Positions 24,709 through 32,987 are shown, counted from the stretch's first letter. The stretch: DNA of 37,495 nt from an uncultured Prevotellaceae bacterium (GCA_900543815.1 UQST01000029.1:1-37495); one strand, 5' to 3'. The notes: generated by a model from the sequence alone, not told the origin. Translations and numbers: made by a program.

Positions 24709-25017
24709 AAAACGCAGCACGCTGCAATGCCCGATGCAGCACGCTGCGATGACCAACGGAGCACGCTGCGATGGCCATTGCACCGCACTGCGTGATACAA
24801 GTTAAAAGTTAAAAGTGAAAAGTGAAAAGTGGTCCCTGCGGGAAGTGAAAAGCGTCCCTTCGGGGAGTGAAAAGTGAAGAGTGAAGAGTGAAAAGTGCTG
24901 CGCGATGGCATGGGGTGCAATGCCCACATCGCGCCAGCCCAATTCTTAATTCAAAATTCCGCATTCTTAATTCCCGCAAAGCTCAATTCTTAATTCAAAA
25001 TTCAGCATTCATAATTA
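24709..25017 (-). repeat. Composite intergenic repeat, right copy (inverted)
   Basis: Read on the minus strand it has the same module order as the left copy: ATTATGAATGCTG with TTTTGAATTAAGAATTG (present twice here, with AATGCGG in the second), the GGCTGGCGCGATG block, CACTTTTCACTT units with TCCCGAAGGGA-like and TCCCGCAGGGA hairpins, the 22-bp array, and a GCGTTTTCCCC end. Its core 24889-24960 nearly matches 16609-16679. Confidence 0.8.
24714..24791 (-). repeat. 22-bp palindrome array, copy 4
   Basis: Cores start at 24714, 24736, 24758 and 24780, exactly 22 bp apart. On the minus strand the order is GCAGTGCGGTGC, GCAGCGTGCTCC, GCAGCGTGCTGC, GCAGCGTGCTGC, then GTTTTCC. The unusual GCTCC ending of the second unit is shared with copy 3, so these two arrays descend from one recent ancestor. 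Confidence 0.88.
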
Positions 25018-25090
25018 GCCCATTATGCAGTCCTGACTGCCCTTGATTGCGGTGCGAGGCAAAATAAATCGCGCAACAAATGCTCATACA

Positions 25091-25122
25091 CTTGCCACAA
25101 CAAGTAATATTATGTAACTTTG
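25091..25122 (+). promoter_or_regulatory. Promoter of the leu operon
   Basis: CTTG (25091-25094), a 20-base spacer and TAACTTTG (25115-25122) fit the Bacteroidetes promoter consensus. The leader to the leuA ATG is only about 35 bases, too short for a classical leucine-codon attenuator or T-box. Confidence 0.75.
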
Positions 25123-25162
25123 CAGGGCAATTTACAAGGGAATTAGAATAAAAGGAAGCAAT

Positions 25163-26665
25163 ATGAGTGACAGATTGTTTATCTTCGACACCACCCTGCG
25201 CGACGGTGAGCAGGTGCCAGGATGCCAGTTGAACACCGTGGAGAAGATACAGGTGGCGCGCCAGCTGGAGGCTCTGGGAGTGGATGTGATAGAGGCCGGA
25301 TTCCCCATCAGCAGTCCGGGCGACTTCAACAGCGTGATAGAAATCAGCAAGGCAGTGACATGGCCCACCATCTGCGCCCTTACACGAGCCGTGGAGAAGG
25401 ACATCGACGTGGCAGCCGAGGCACTCAAGTATGCCAAGCACAAGCGCATACACACGGGCATAGGCACCAGTGACAGCCACATCAAATACAAGTTCAACTC
25501 CACACGCGAGGAAATCATCGAGCGCGCCGTGGCGGCTGTGAAGTATGCCAAACGCTATGTGGAGGACGTGGAGTTCTACGCTGAAGATGCCGGGCGAACC
25601 GATAACGAGTACCTCGCACGCGTCATCGAGGCTGTCACCAAGGCAGGAGCCACCGTGTGCAACATCCCTGACACCACCGGTTTCCGCACGCCTTATGAGT
25701 ACGGCGAGAAGATTAAGTATCTGTACGAACACGTTGATGCCTTTGCGGCAGGACGCTCCATACTATCCACCCACTGCCACAACGACCTGGGCATGGCCAC
25801 TGCCAACACGGTGGCCGGCGTGCTCAACGGAGCACGGCAGGTGGAGGTGACCATCAACGGAATAGGCGAGCGCGCAGGAAACACCGCACTGGAGGAGGTG
25901 ACGATGATATTCAAGACACACCCCGATCTGGGCATCGAGACCAATATCAACACCACCAAGATTTCGGCCACAAGCCGTATGGTGAGCAGTCTGATGAACA
26001 TGCCCGTGCAGCCCAACAAGGCCATCGTGGGCAGGAACGCCTTTGCACACAGTTCGGGCATACATCAGGACGGAGTGCTGAAGAACGCTTCCACCTACGA
26101 GATTATGGACCCCAAGGAGGTGGGCATCGACGACAACGCCATCGTGCTGACCGCCCGCTCGGGACGTGCTGCGCTGAAGCACCGCCTGAGTGTGAACGGT
26201 GTGGAGCTCGACGGAGAGAGGCTCGACAATGTGTATAAGGCATTCCTGGACCTGGCGGACAAGAAGAAAGAGGTCACCGATGACGATGTGCTGGTACTGG
26301 CAGGCGCCGACCGCACAGCCGCCCATAGCATCAAGTTGGAGTATCTGCAGGTGACCACCGGCAAGGGGGTGCGCTCTGTGGCAAGCATCGGACTCAGCAT
26401 CGCCAACGAACACTTCGAGAGTGCAGCATCGGGCAACGGCCCTGTGGATGCCGCCATAAAGGCTCTCAAGACCATCATCAAGCGCGAAATGACACTCAAG
26501 GAGTTCACCATCCAGGCCATCAGCAAGGGTTCCGACGACGTGGGCAAGGTGCACATGCAGGTGGAGTACGACGGACACATATACTATGGATTCGGCGCGA
26601 ACACCGACATAGTGACGGCTTCGGTGGAAGCATATATTGACTGCATAAACAAATTCAAGGTATGA
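25163..26665 (+). CDS. leuA: 2-isopropylmalate synthase
   Basis: 500 residues. Condenses acetyl-CoA with 2-oxoisovalerate, the first step of leucine synthesis. The HMGL-like barrel begins with FDTTLRDGEQVPG (Arg13, Asp14), and the metal ligands are HCH at 204-206. NGIGERAGN and the FAHSSGIHQDGVLK region complete the active site. The C-terminal third (from about 385) is the leucine-sensing regulatory domain, so feedback inhibition is expected. It is the first gene of the operon, and its stop overlaps the leuC start (26662-26665). Confidence 0.96.
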   Translation: MSDRLFIFDTTLRDGEQVPGCQLNTVEKIQVARQLEALGVDVIEAGFPISSPGDFNSVIEISKAVTWPTICALTRAVEKDIDVAAEALKYAKHKRIHTGIGTSDSHIKYKFNSTREEIIERAVAAVKYAKRYVEDVEFYAEDAGRTDNEYLARVIEAVTKAGATVCNIPDTTGFRTPYEYGEKIKYLYEHVDAFAAGRSILSTHCHNDLGMATANTVAGVLNGARQVEVTINGIGERAGNTALEEVTMIFKTHPDLGIETNINTTKISATSRMVSSLMNMPVQPNKAIVGRNAFAHSSGIHQDGVLKNASTYEIMDPKEVGIDDNAIVLTARSGRAALKHRLSVNGVELDGERLDNVYKAFLDLADKKKEVTDDDVLVLAGADRTAAHSIKLEYLQVTTGKGVRSVASIGLSIANEHFESAASGNGPVDAAIKALKTIIKREMTLKEFTIQAISKGSDDVGKVHMQVEYDGHIYYGFGANTDIVTASVEAYIDCINKFKV

Positions 26666-28050
26666 ACACGCTCTTCGATAAGATATGGGACGCCCATGTG
26701 GTGCAGAATGTACCCGACGGCCCTACACAGCTCTACATCGACCGCCTCTTCGTGCACGAGGTGACCAGCCCGCAAGCGTTTGACACGCTAAGGGACAAGC
26801 ATCTGCCCGTATTCCGCCCTCAGAGGGTGGTGGCAATGCCCGACCACAACACACCCAGCGACCAGCAGGAGGTCATCCACGACCCTGTGGGACGCAAGCA
26901 AGTGGAGACTCTGGCACGTAACTGCCAGGAGTTCGGCATCCGCCACTTCGCCATGGGCACCAAGGACAACGGCATCATCCATGTGGTGGGACCCGAAAAG
27001 GGACTCTCGCTGCCAGGCATGACCATCGTGTGCGGCGACTCCCACACGAGCACCCACGGTGCTGTGGGTGCCATAGCCATGGGCATAGGCACCAGCGAGG
27101 TGGCCGAAGTGCTGGCCTCGCAATGCATCCTGCAGCAGAAGCCCAAGACGATGCGCATCAATGTGGAGGGCACTCTGCAGCCCGGCGTGACAGCCAAGGA
27201 CATAGCGCTCTACATCATGGCGCAGATGACCACAGGAGGTGCCACCGGCTACGCAGTGGAATATGCCGGCAGCGCCATACGCGCACTGAGCATGGAGGGA
27301 CGCCTCACACTCTCCAACCTATCCATTGAGATGGGTTCGCGAGCCGGCATCATCGCCCCCGACGACACCACTTTCGAGTACCTGAAAGGGCGCGAATATG
27401 CTCCCAAAGGCGAGGAGTGGGACCGCGCGGTGGAGCGTTGGAGACAGCTCAAGAGCGACTGCGATGCGGTCTTTGACAAGGAGGTGACCTTCCGCGCCGA
27501 GGATATCAAGCCGCGCATAACCTATGGTACCAACCCCGGAGCCGGCATTGCCATCGACGAGTGCATCCCTTCATTGGAAAGCATACCCGAGCAGGAGCGC
27601 CAGGGCTTCACGGAGCAACTGGCCTACATGCAGTTTGAGCCAGGCCAGCGACTGGAAGGCACACCCGTGGACTACTGCTTCCTGGGTGCCTGCACCAACG
27701 GTCGCATCGAGGACTTCCGCGCCTTTGCCAGCATTGTCAAGGGCAGGAAGAAGGCCGACAACGTGGTGGCCTGGCTCGTGCCAGGCAGCTGGAAGGTGCG
27801 CCAGCAGATAATAGACGAGGGCATCGAAGAGGTGTTGCGCGAGGCAGGCTTCGAGCTGCGCCTGCCCAGTTGCTCGGCTTGTCTGGCCATGAATCCCGAC
27901 AAGGTACCCGCAGGCAAGCTGAGTATCAGCACCAGCAACCGCAACTTCGTGGGCCGTCAAGGCCCGGGAGCACGCACCATCCTGGCTTCTCCCCTGGTGG
28001 TGGCAGCCAGTGCCGTGACAGGAGTAATCACAGACCCACGTAAACTTTAA
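26662..28050 (+). CDS. leuC: 3-isopropylmalate dehydratase large subunit
   Basis: 462 residues. With LeuD it isomerises 2- to 3-isopropylmalate. The [4Fe-4S] cluster ligands are Cys344 (GACTNGR), Cys404 and Cys407 (SCSACLAMNPD). The N-terminal KIWDAHVV and the GDSHTSTHGAVGAIAMGIGTSE region are family signatures. The start is set by the ATGA overlap with leuA. LeuCD enzymes also accept citramalate, which matters because of the second synthase gene downstream. Confidence 0.97.
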   Translation: MNTLFDKIWDAHVVQNVPDGPTQLYIDRLFVHEVTSPQAFDTLRDKHLPVFRPQRVVAMPDHNTPSDQQEVIHDPVGRKQVETLARNCQEFGIRHFAMGTKDNGIIHVVGPEKGLSLPGMTIVCGDSHTSTHGAVGAIAMGIGTSEVAEVLASQCILQQKPKTMRINVEGTLQPGVTAKDIALYIMAQMTTGGATGYAVEYAGSAIRALSMEGRLTLSNLSIEMGSRAGIIAPDDTTFEYLKGREYAPKGEEWDRAVERWRQLKSDCDAVFDKEVTFRAEDIKPRITYGTNPGAGIAIDECIPSLESIPEQERQGFTEQLAYMQFEPGQRLEGTPVDYCFLGACTNGRIEDFRAFASIVKGRKKADNVVAWLVPGSWKVRQQIIDEGIEEVLREAGFELRLPSCSACLAMNPDKVPAGKLSISTSNRNFVGRQGPGARTILASPLVVAASAVTGVITDPRKL

Positions 28051-28056
28051 TGCACT

Positions 28057-28680
28057 ATGGCTAAAGAGAAATTCAGCATCATAGAATCGACCTGCATACC
28101 CATCCGCATCGACAACTGCAATACAGACCTCATCATACCGGCCCGCTACCTGGCATCCACCACACGCGATGCCAAGTTCTTCGGCGATGCCTTCATGCAC
28201 GACCTGCGCTACAAGCCCGACGGAACACCCGTACAGGACTTTGTGATGAACCGTCCCGAGTTCAGCGAAGCACCTCACCAGGGGGTACACGAGATAATCG
28301 TGGGCGGACACAACTGGGGTTCCGGCTCCAGCCGAGAACATGCCGCATGGGCCATTGCAGGCTATGGAGTGCGCGTGGTCATCAGTGACAGCTTTGCCGA
28401 CATACACCGCAACAACCTGCTCAACTGCTTTGTGCTGCCCGTGGTGGTGAGTGAGGCGTTCCAGCAGGAACTCTTCGCCACCATCGAGACCAATCCGCAA
28501 GCACGGGTGAAGGTGGATGTACCGGCCCAGACAGTGACCAACGAGACCACAGGAAACAGCGAACACTTTGAACTGAACGCCTACAAGAAGCATTGTCTGA
28601 TGAACGCCTATGACGACATCGACTTCCTGCTTGCAGGCAAGGACAAGATAGAACAGTGGGAAGCAGCGCAAGAGAAGTAA
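28057..28680 (+). CDS. leuD: 3-isopropylmalate dehydratase small subunit
   Basis: 207 residues (201 in E. coli). The swivelling domain of the isomerase, with the signature GGHNWGSGSSREHAAWA and the preceding IPARYL motif that close the active site of LeuC. It begins six bases after leuC. Its last 25 bases overlap the GTG start proposed for the next small gene. Confidence 0.97.
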   Translation: MAKEKFSIIESTCIPIRIDNCNTDLIIPARYLASTTRDAKFFGDAFMHDLRYKPDGTPVQDFVMNRPEFSEAPHQGVHEIIVGGHNWGSGSSREHAAWAIAGYGVRVVISDSFADIHRNNLLNCFVLPVVVSEAFQQELFATIETNPQARVKVDVPAQTVTNETTGNSEHFELNAYKKHCLMNAYDDIDFLLAGKDKIEQWEAAQEK

Positions 28681-28946
28681 GGGAGGAGTTTGCCCGTGCG
28701 CTCTGCCTATACGTGAGCGAACAGCTGCGCGGGCAGGACGGAGCCTACCCGAAGGGTGCTGTGCGCGTGCTGGATGCACGCAACCACCTCTTCACCACCC
28801 TACCCACACAGCACACCGACGAGGCTGAGGACACCTACGCACTGCGCGACCTGTGCCATGTAGATGAGATGATGCAGACGTTGCCCGACCTCAACCGAGC
28901 CTTGAGTGTAGCGCGCAACTACTTCCCCACCGACCTCAACATCTGA
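28656..28946 (+). CDS. Small protein of unknown function in the leu operon
   Basis: 96 residues, no family recognised. It is soluble, acidic towards the C-terminus, and lacks signal, membrane or cysteine motifs. The frame has no ATG near its start. The GTG at 28656 (inside leuD) is the likely initiator, with another GTG at 28713 as alternative. It is enclosed tightly: 25 bases of overlap with leuD and seven bases to the next gene. That argues for a real, co-translated product rather than a spacer. It may be a partner of LeuCD or of the following synthase, but that is guesswork from position only. Confidence 0.6.
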   Translation: MGSSAREVREEFARALCLYVSEQLRGQDGAYPKGAVRVLDARNHLFTTLPTQHTDEAEDTYALRDLCHVDEMMQTLPDLNRALSVARNYFPTDLNI

Positions 28947-28953
28947 ACGCACG

Positions 28954-30477
28954 ATGAAAACCATAGAGATAATGGACACTACCCTGCGCGACGGAGAGCA
29001 GACCAGCGGCGTGAGCTTCATGCCGCATGAGAAGCTCATCATCGCCAAGGCACTGCTGCAAAACCTGTGCGTGGACCGCATCGAAGTGGCATCGGCACGG
29101 GTGAGCGAGGGTGAGAAGGAGGCCGTAAAGAACATCTGCCGCTGGGCCAGGCAGACGGGAAGGCTGCCCAAGGTGGAAGTGCTGGGATTCGTAGATGGCC
29201 ACACCAGCATCGACTGGATAGTGGAAAGCGGATGCCAGTGCGTCAACCTGCTGTGCAAAGGCTCGCTCAAGCACTGCGAGGGACAGCTCAAGAAGTCACT
29301 GGCAGAGCACGTACAGGACATTCTGGCCACAGTGGCTTATGCCACAGAACAGGGTCTCACAGTCAACCTATACCTGGAGGACTGGAGCAACGGCATGAAG
29401 GACAGTCCGCAGTACGTGTTTGACCTGGTGGAGGCACTGCGCCACTGCGGCATACGACGCTTCATGCTGCCCGACACGCTGGGCGTTCTGAACCCTCTCG
29501 ACCTCATCAGCTTCATGCGACAGATGGTGAAGCGATTCCCCCACCTGCACTTTGACTTCCATGCCCACAACGACTACGATCTGGCCATCAGCAATGTGCT
29601 GGCAGCCGTGCTGGGCGGTGCTTCGGGCATCCACACCAGCGTGAACGGCCTGGGCGAAAGGGCAGGAAACGCACCGCTGGCCAGTGTGCAGGCCATTCTG
29701 CGCGACCAGTTCCACGCCCACACGGGCATTGATGAGAGCAGGCTCAACGAAGTGTCGCGCCTGGTAGAGAGCTACAGCGGCATTGCCATACCGCCCAACC
29801 AGCCCATCACAGGCGAGAACGTGTTCACACAGGTGGCTGGCGTGCACGCCGATGGCGACAACAAGGCCGGACTCTACCAGAATGCTTTGCTGCCGGAGCG
29901 CTTTGGCAGGAAACGCGAATACGCATTGGGCAAGAACTCCGGCAAGGCAAACATCCTGCGCAACCTGGAAGAACTGGGGCTCGAACTGACCCCCGAGCAG
30001 ACCAAGAGGGTGACAGAGCGCATCATCGAACTGGGTGACAAGAAAGAGCTGGTGACGCAGGAGGATCTGCCCTTCATAGTGAACGACGTGCTCAAGCATG
30101 GTATGAGCGAGGAGCATGTGCGCCTGCTCTCCTACGTAGTGACCACCGCCTACGGACTCAAGCCGCTGGCAAGCCTCCGCCTCGAGGTCAACGGACAGAC
30201 TTATGAGGAAAGCGCACAGGGAGATGGCCAGTTCGATGCCTTCGTGAGAGCCATACGGCACATCTACAAGAACCGTCTGGGCCGCCGCTTTCCCTGGCTC
30301 ACCAACTATGGCGTGTCGATTCCTCCAGGCGGACGCACGGATGCCTTTGTGCAGACAACCATCACCTGGAACTGGGACAACCGCCTGATACGCACACGAG
30401 GCTTCGATGCCGACCAGACCGAAGCGGCCATCAAGGCCACCATCAAGATGCTCAACCTCATCGAGCAGGACTTCTAA
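28954..30477 (+). CDS. Second isopropylmalate/citramalate synthase-family enzyme
   Basis: 507 residues, paralogous to LeuA: MDTTLRDGEQTSG at the start (Arg12, Asp13), FDFHAHNDYDLA with metal-binding histidines, VNGLGERAGN, and a C-terminal LeuA-type regulatory domain from about 380. The conserved proline after GEQ in LeuA-type enzymes is serine here, and much of the N-terminal barrel is divergent. Having a clear LeuA in the same operon, the best guess is (R)-citramalate synthase (pyruvate plus acetyl-CoA), which would feed isoleucine synthesis through LeuCD and LeuB. A second isopropylmalate synthase or a homocitrate-like activity cannot be excluded by sequence reading. Confidence 0.85.
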   Translation: MKTIEIMDTTLRDGEQTSGVSFMPHEKLIIAKALLQNLCVDRIEVASARVSEGEKEAVKNICRWARQTGRLPKVEVLGFVDGHTSIDWIVESGCQCVNLLCKGSLKHCEGQLKKSLAEHVQDILATVAYATEQGLTVNLYLEDWSNGMKDSPQYVFDLVEALRHCGIRRFMLPDTLGVLNPLDLISFMRQMVKRFPHLHFDFHAHNDYDLAISNVLAAVLGGASGIHTSVNGLGERAGNAPLASVQAILRDQFHAHTGIDESRLNEVSRLVESYSGIAIPPNQPITGENVFTQVAGVHADGDNKAGLYQNALLPERFGRKREYALGKNSGKANILRNLEELGLELTPEQTKRVTERIIELGDKKELVTQEDLPFIVNDVLKHGMSEEHVRLLSYVVTTAYGLKPLASLRLEVNGQTYEESAQGDGQFDAFVRAIRHIYKNRLGRRFPWLTNYGVSIPPGGRTDAFVQTTITWNWDNRLIRTRGFDADQTEAAIKATIKMLNLIEQDF

Positions 30478-30552
30478 AACGGGCCGCCCTAAGCGCTTCC
30501 ACGCCAGAGCTGCCTATATAATAAGGTAAGGACAAACTAATAAGATAGAGAT

Positions 30553-31614
30553 ATGAAACTGAACATTGCAGTGTTGGCCGGCGATGGCATCGGCCCCGAG
30601 ATAATGGAGCAGGGAGTGGCCGTGCTGAGTGCTGTGGCCGGGAAATTCGGCCACGAGGTGACCTTCAACGAAGCTCTCTGCGGTGCACATGCCATCGACG
30701 AGGTGGGCGATCCCTTCCCCGAGGACACTTTCAACACTTGTCAGCAGGCCGACGCAGTGCTGTTTGCCAGCGTGGGCGACCCCAAGTATGACAACAATCC
30801 CACGGCCAAAGTGCGCCCCGAACAGGGTTTGCTGGCCATGCGCAAGAAGTTGGGACTCTATGCCAACATACGTCCCGTGGAGACCTTTGACTGCCTCGTG
30901 CACAAGTCTCCGCTGAAGGACGAACTGGTGAAGGGCGCCGACTTCATCTGCATACGCGAGCTCACCGGCGGCATGTACTTCGGTGAGAAGAAGGAGGGAA
31001 CCGAGGAAGCCTACGACACCAACTACTACACCCGCCACGAGGTGGAGCGCATCCTGCGCGTGGCATACGGCTACGCACGCCGTCGCCGCCGTCATCTGAC
31101 CGTGGTGGACAAGGCCAACGTGCTGGCATCAAGCCGCCTGTGGCGCAAGGTAGCCCAGGAGATGATGACCGAGTACCCCGATGTGGAGACCGATTTCATG
31201 TATGTAGATAATGCTGCCATGCGCATGATTCAGGACCCGAAGTTCTTCGATGTGATGGTCACAGAGAACACCTTCGGCGATATCCTCACGGACGAAGGCT
31301 CCTGCATAACCGGTTCGATGGGCCTGCTGCCCAGCGCCTCCACCGGCACAGGCACACCTGTCTTTGAGCCCATCCACGGTTCGTGGCCCCAGGGCAAAGG
31401 ACTGAACATCGCCAACCCCCTGGCTCAGATTCTCTCCGTAGCCATGCTCTTTGAGTACTTCGAACTGAAGGAAGAAGGGGCGCTCATACGTGAGGCAGTC
31501 AACGCATCGCTCAATGCCAACGTGCGCACGCCGGAGATTCAGGTAGAGGGAGCACCCCACTACGGCACACGCGAGGTGGGCGCTTGGATTGTGGAATATA
31601 TCAACAAGAAGTAA
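30553..31614 (+). CDS. leuB: 3-isopropylmalate dehydrogenase
   Basis: 353 residues. NAD-dependent oxidative decarboxylation of 3-isopropylmalate. Visible motifs: AGDGIGPEIMEQG, the substrate arginines around LYANIRPVETF and ICIRELTGGMYFG, and the metal/NAD region ENTFGDILTDEGSCITGSMGLLPSAS. It follows the second synthase after 75 bases without an obvious promoter, so it probably belongs to the same operon. If the upstream enzyme makes citramalate, LeuB would also oxidise 3-methylmalate. Confidence 0.96.
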   Translation: MKLNIAVLAGDGIGPEIMEQGVAVLSAVAGKFGHEVTFNEALCGAHAIDEVGDPFPEDTFNTCQQADAVLFASVGDPKYDNNPTAKVRPEQGLLAMRKKLGLYANIRPVETFDCLVHKSPLKDELVKGADFICIRELTGGMYFGEKKEGTEEAYDTNYYTRHEVERILRVAYGYARRRRRHLTVVDKANVLASSRLWRKVAQEMMTEYPDVETDFMYVDNAAMRMIQDPKFFDVMVTENTFGDILTDEGSCITGSMGLLPSASTGTGTPVFEPIHGSWPQGKGLNIANPLAQILSVAMLFEYFELKEEGALIREAVNASLNANVRTPEIQVEGAPHYGTREVGAWIVEYINKK

Positions 31615-31623
31615 GAAACAGAC

Positions 31624-32877
31624 ATGACAAATCATCTTAGTCTGCCGGCGGCACTGAAGAGAGCCGTCGGCAGCACAGAAAACGCACACCAGCCTGCCTC
31701 CACCAACACGGTGGGGGCAGTGCTGGTTTTCTTTTGCCTCCTCTTCCCAGGCCTGCAAGCATGGGCAACCGACGAATATGAGGAAGGATTTCTCACCGCT
31801 TACCTCAACCGCGGACTGGAGCACGTGATGGCTCCCGACACGGCCACCCACACCCAGAAACTGCAATACGGGCGCGATGTAACCCGCTTCGTGAGCGCAC
31901 CCAAGTTCGGTGGTTATGTGGTGGGCAAGTATGAGTGGAGCGGAAAAGCAGGCTCCCACCACGGCGGCGGCTTCTCGTGCCGGCTGGTGAGGGCTTATCT
32001 GTCAGGCTCCATACTGCGCGACTTCAAGTACCGTGTGCAGATGGAACTGCGCAATGCCTCGCCTGCCATGCGCGACTATACGCTGGAATGGGTACACTGG
32101 AAGGAGTTCCAGGTGAAGGTGGGACAATTCAAGCGCGGCTTCACATACGAGAATCCCAGCAACCCCTGGGATGTGGGCTTCGGCTCCTATGCCCTTGTGG
32201 CACAGGCCATGACAGCCATGGCCGGCGAGGACTGCAGCGGAGAGGCGGCACAGAACGGACGTGACCAGGGACTGCAAGTGCAGGGCGACCTGCTGCCCAT
32301 CAGCGCCGACCGCCACGCGCTGCTGCATTACCAGGCCGCTGTATATAACGGCAACGGGCAGAACAAGGGCGACAACGACGGGCGCAAGGACTGGATGGGC
32401 AGCATCTGGATACAGCCTGTCAAGGGGCTGCACATCACTCTCTTCGGCTGGCACGGCTCCTACACAAAGGCTGTGAGCACGGGAGAAAACCTCACGGTAG
32501 GCCGTGACCGCTGGGGACTGAGCGCCAAGTTCGACCGCAAGGACTGGAGTGTGCGTGCCGAGTATGCCCACAGCACAGGCCACAACATCAATGCCTACGA
32601 CGTGGAGAACAAGGTCTTCACCGACCGCGGGAAGGCCGACGGATGGTACGTAGCCTTAGGTGCTCCCTGCACCAAGTGGCTGAAGATATACGCACGCTAC
32701 GACACCTTCCGCAAGCAGGCATCCTGGGGCAGCTCAAAGACGCTGTACAGTCTGGCGCCGAACTTCCAATTGCACCGCAACCTGATGTTCCAGCTGCAGT
32801 ACAACTATGTGTGTGACCGCCTCGCCCAGAAGCGTCACTACAACGAGTTTTGGGCACAGAGCTACGTGCGGTTCTGA
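31624..32877 (+). CDS. Porin, phosphate-selective O/P-like beta-barrel
   Basis: 417 residues from the only in-frame ATG (31624). The body from about residue 50 is an alternating beta-strand sequence with aromatic girdles, ending in YVRF with the terminal aromatic typical of outer-membrane barrels. FKRGFTYENPSN and YQAAVYNGNGQNKGDNDGRKD resemble the OprO/OprP-type porin family. The export segment (VLVFFCLLFPGLQAWA, residues about 34-49) is preceded by an unusually long polar stretch, and that stretch is encoded by two hairpins, one a terminator. The real start may be a GTG near 31711 or 31720, though that would lack the usual basic N-terminus. Confidence 0.8.
   Translation: MTNHLSLPAALKRAVGSTENAHQPASTNTVGAVLVFFCLLFPGLQAWATDEYEEGFLTAYLNRGLEHVMAPDTATHTQKLQYGRDVTRFVSAPKFGGYVVGKYEWSGKAGSHHGGGFSCRLVRAYLSGSILRDFKYRVQMELRNASPAMRDYTLEWVHWKEFQVKVGQFKRGFTYENPSNPWDVGFGSYALVAQAMTAMAGEDCSGEAAQNGRDQGLQVQGDLLPISADRHALLHYQAAVYNGNGQNKGDNDGRKDWMGSIWIQPVKGLHITLFGWHGSYTKAVSTGENLTVGRDRWGLSAKFDRKDWSVRAEYAHSTGHNINAYDVENKVFTDRGKADGWYVALGAPCTKWLKIYARYDTFRKQASWGSSKTLYSLAPNFQLHRNLMFQLQYNYVCDRLAQKRHYNEFWAQSYVRF
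31642..31673 (+). promoter_or_regulatory. Hairpin between leuB and the terminator
   Basis: An 11-bp stem (31642-31652 with 31663-31673, one G-U pair) and a 10-base loop, 27 bases after the leuB stop and 15 bases before the terminator. Together they form a two-hairpin module inside the annotated 5' end of the porin frame. Confidence 0.55.
31689..31736 (+). terminator. Strong terminator of the leu operon, inside the porin frame
   Basis: Arms 31689-31704 and 31710-31726 form a 16-bp stem with one bulged T and one G-U pair, a five-base loop, and an immediate TTTTCTTTTG tract. This is a textbook rho-independent terminator on the plus strand. It lies within the reading frame of the porin, at the codons just before and at the start of its hydrophobic export segment. 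Confidence 0.8.
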
Positions 32878-32914
32878 GTAGCACGGAGCTTATATACCAC
32901 AAGTAAACAAGACT

Positions 32915-32956
32915 AAAGTGCATGAGTCACAACATTCTACACGACTCATGCGCTTT
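32915..32956. terminator. Terminator hairpin between convergent genes
   Basis: A 14-bp stem (32915-32928 with 32943-32956, one G-U pair) around a 14-base loop sits 38 bases after the porin stop and 32 bases after the stop of the minus-strand gene. T-runs on both sides are short (CGTTT on plus, TTTAGTCTTGTTT on minus). Confidence 0.6.
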
Positions 32957-32987
32957 CGTTTGGTGCCTGCCTTTTGCAGCAGGAGCC

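Larger units (their letters stand above)
24451..25162. other. Intergenic region carrying the second composite repeat
   Basis: About 710 bases between divergent transcripts (rhamnosidase leftward, leuA rightward). It contains the rhamnosidase leader and promoter, about 140 bases with nothing evident, the right copy of the composite repeat, and the leuA promoter. Frames in it overlap on both strands and carry no family signature. Confidence 0.65.

Noticed and set aside
367..24791. The 22-bp arrays as CRISPR arrays
   Set aside because: Repeat (12 bp) and spacer (10 bp) are far too short, the spacers share a consensus, and no cas gene is present.
22756..24795. Long plus-strand frame (679 codons) opposite the rhamnosidase
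   Set aside because: Antisense shadow that continues into the repeat array; no recognisable motif.
25123..25162. Leucine attenuator or T-box before leuA
   Set aside because: The leader is only about 35-40 bases, has no leucine-rich peptide and no hairpin.
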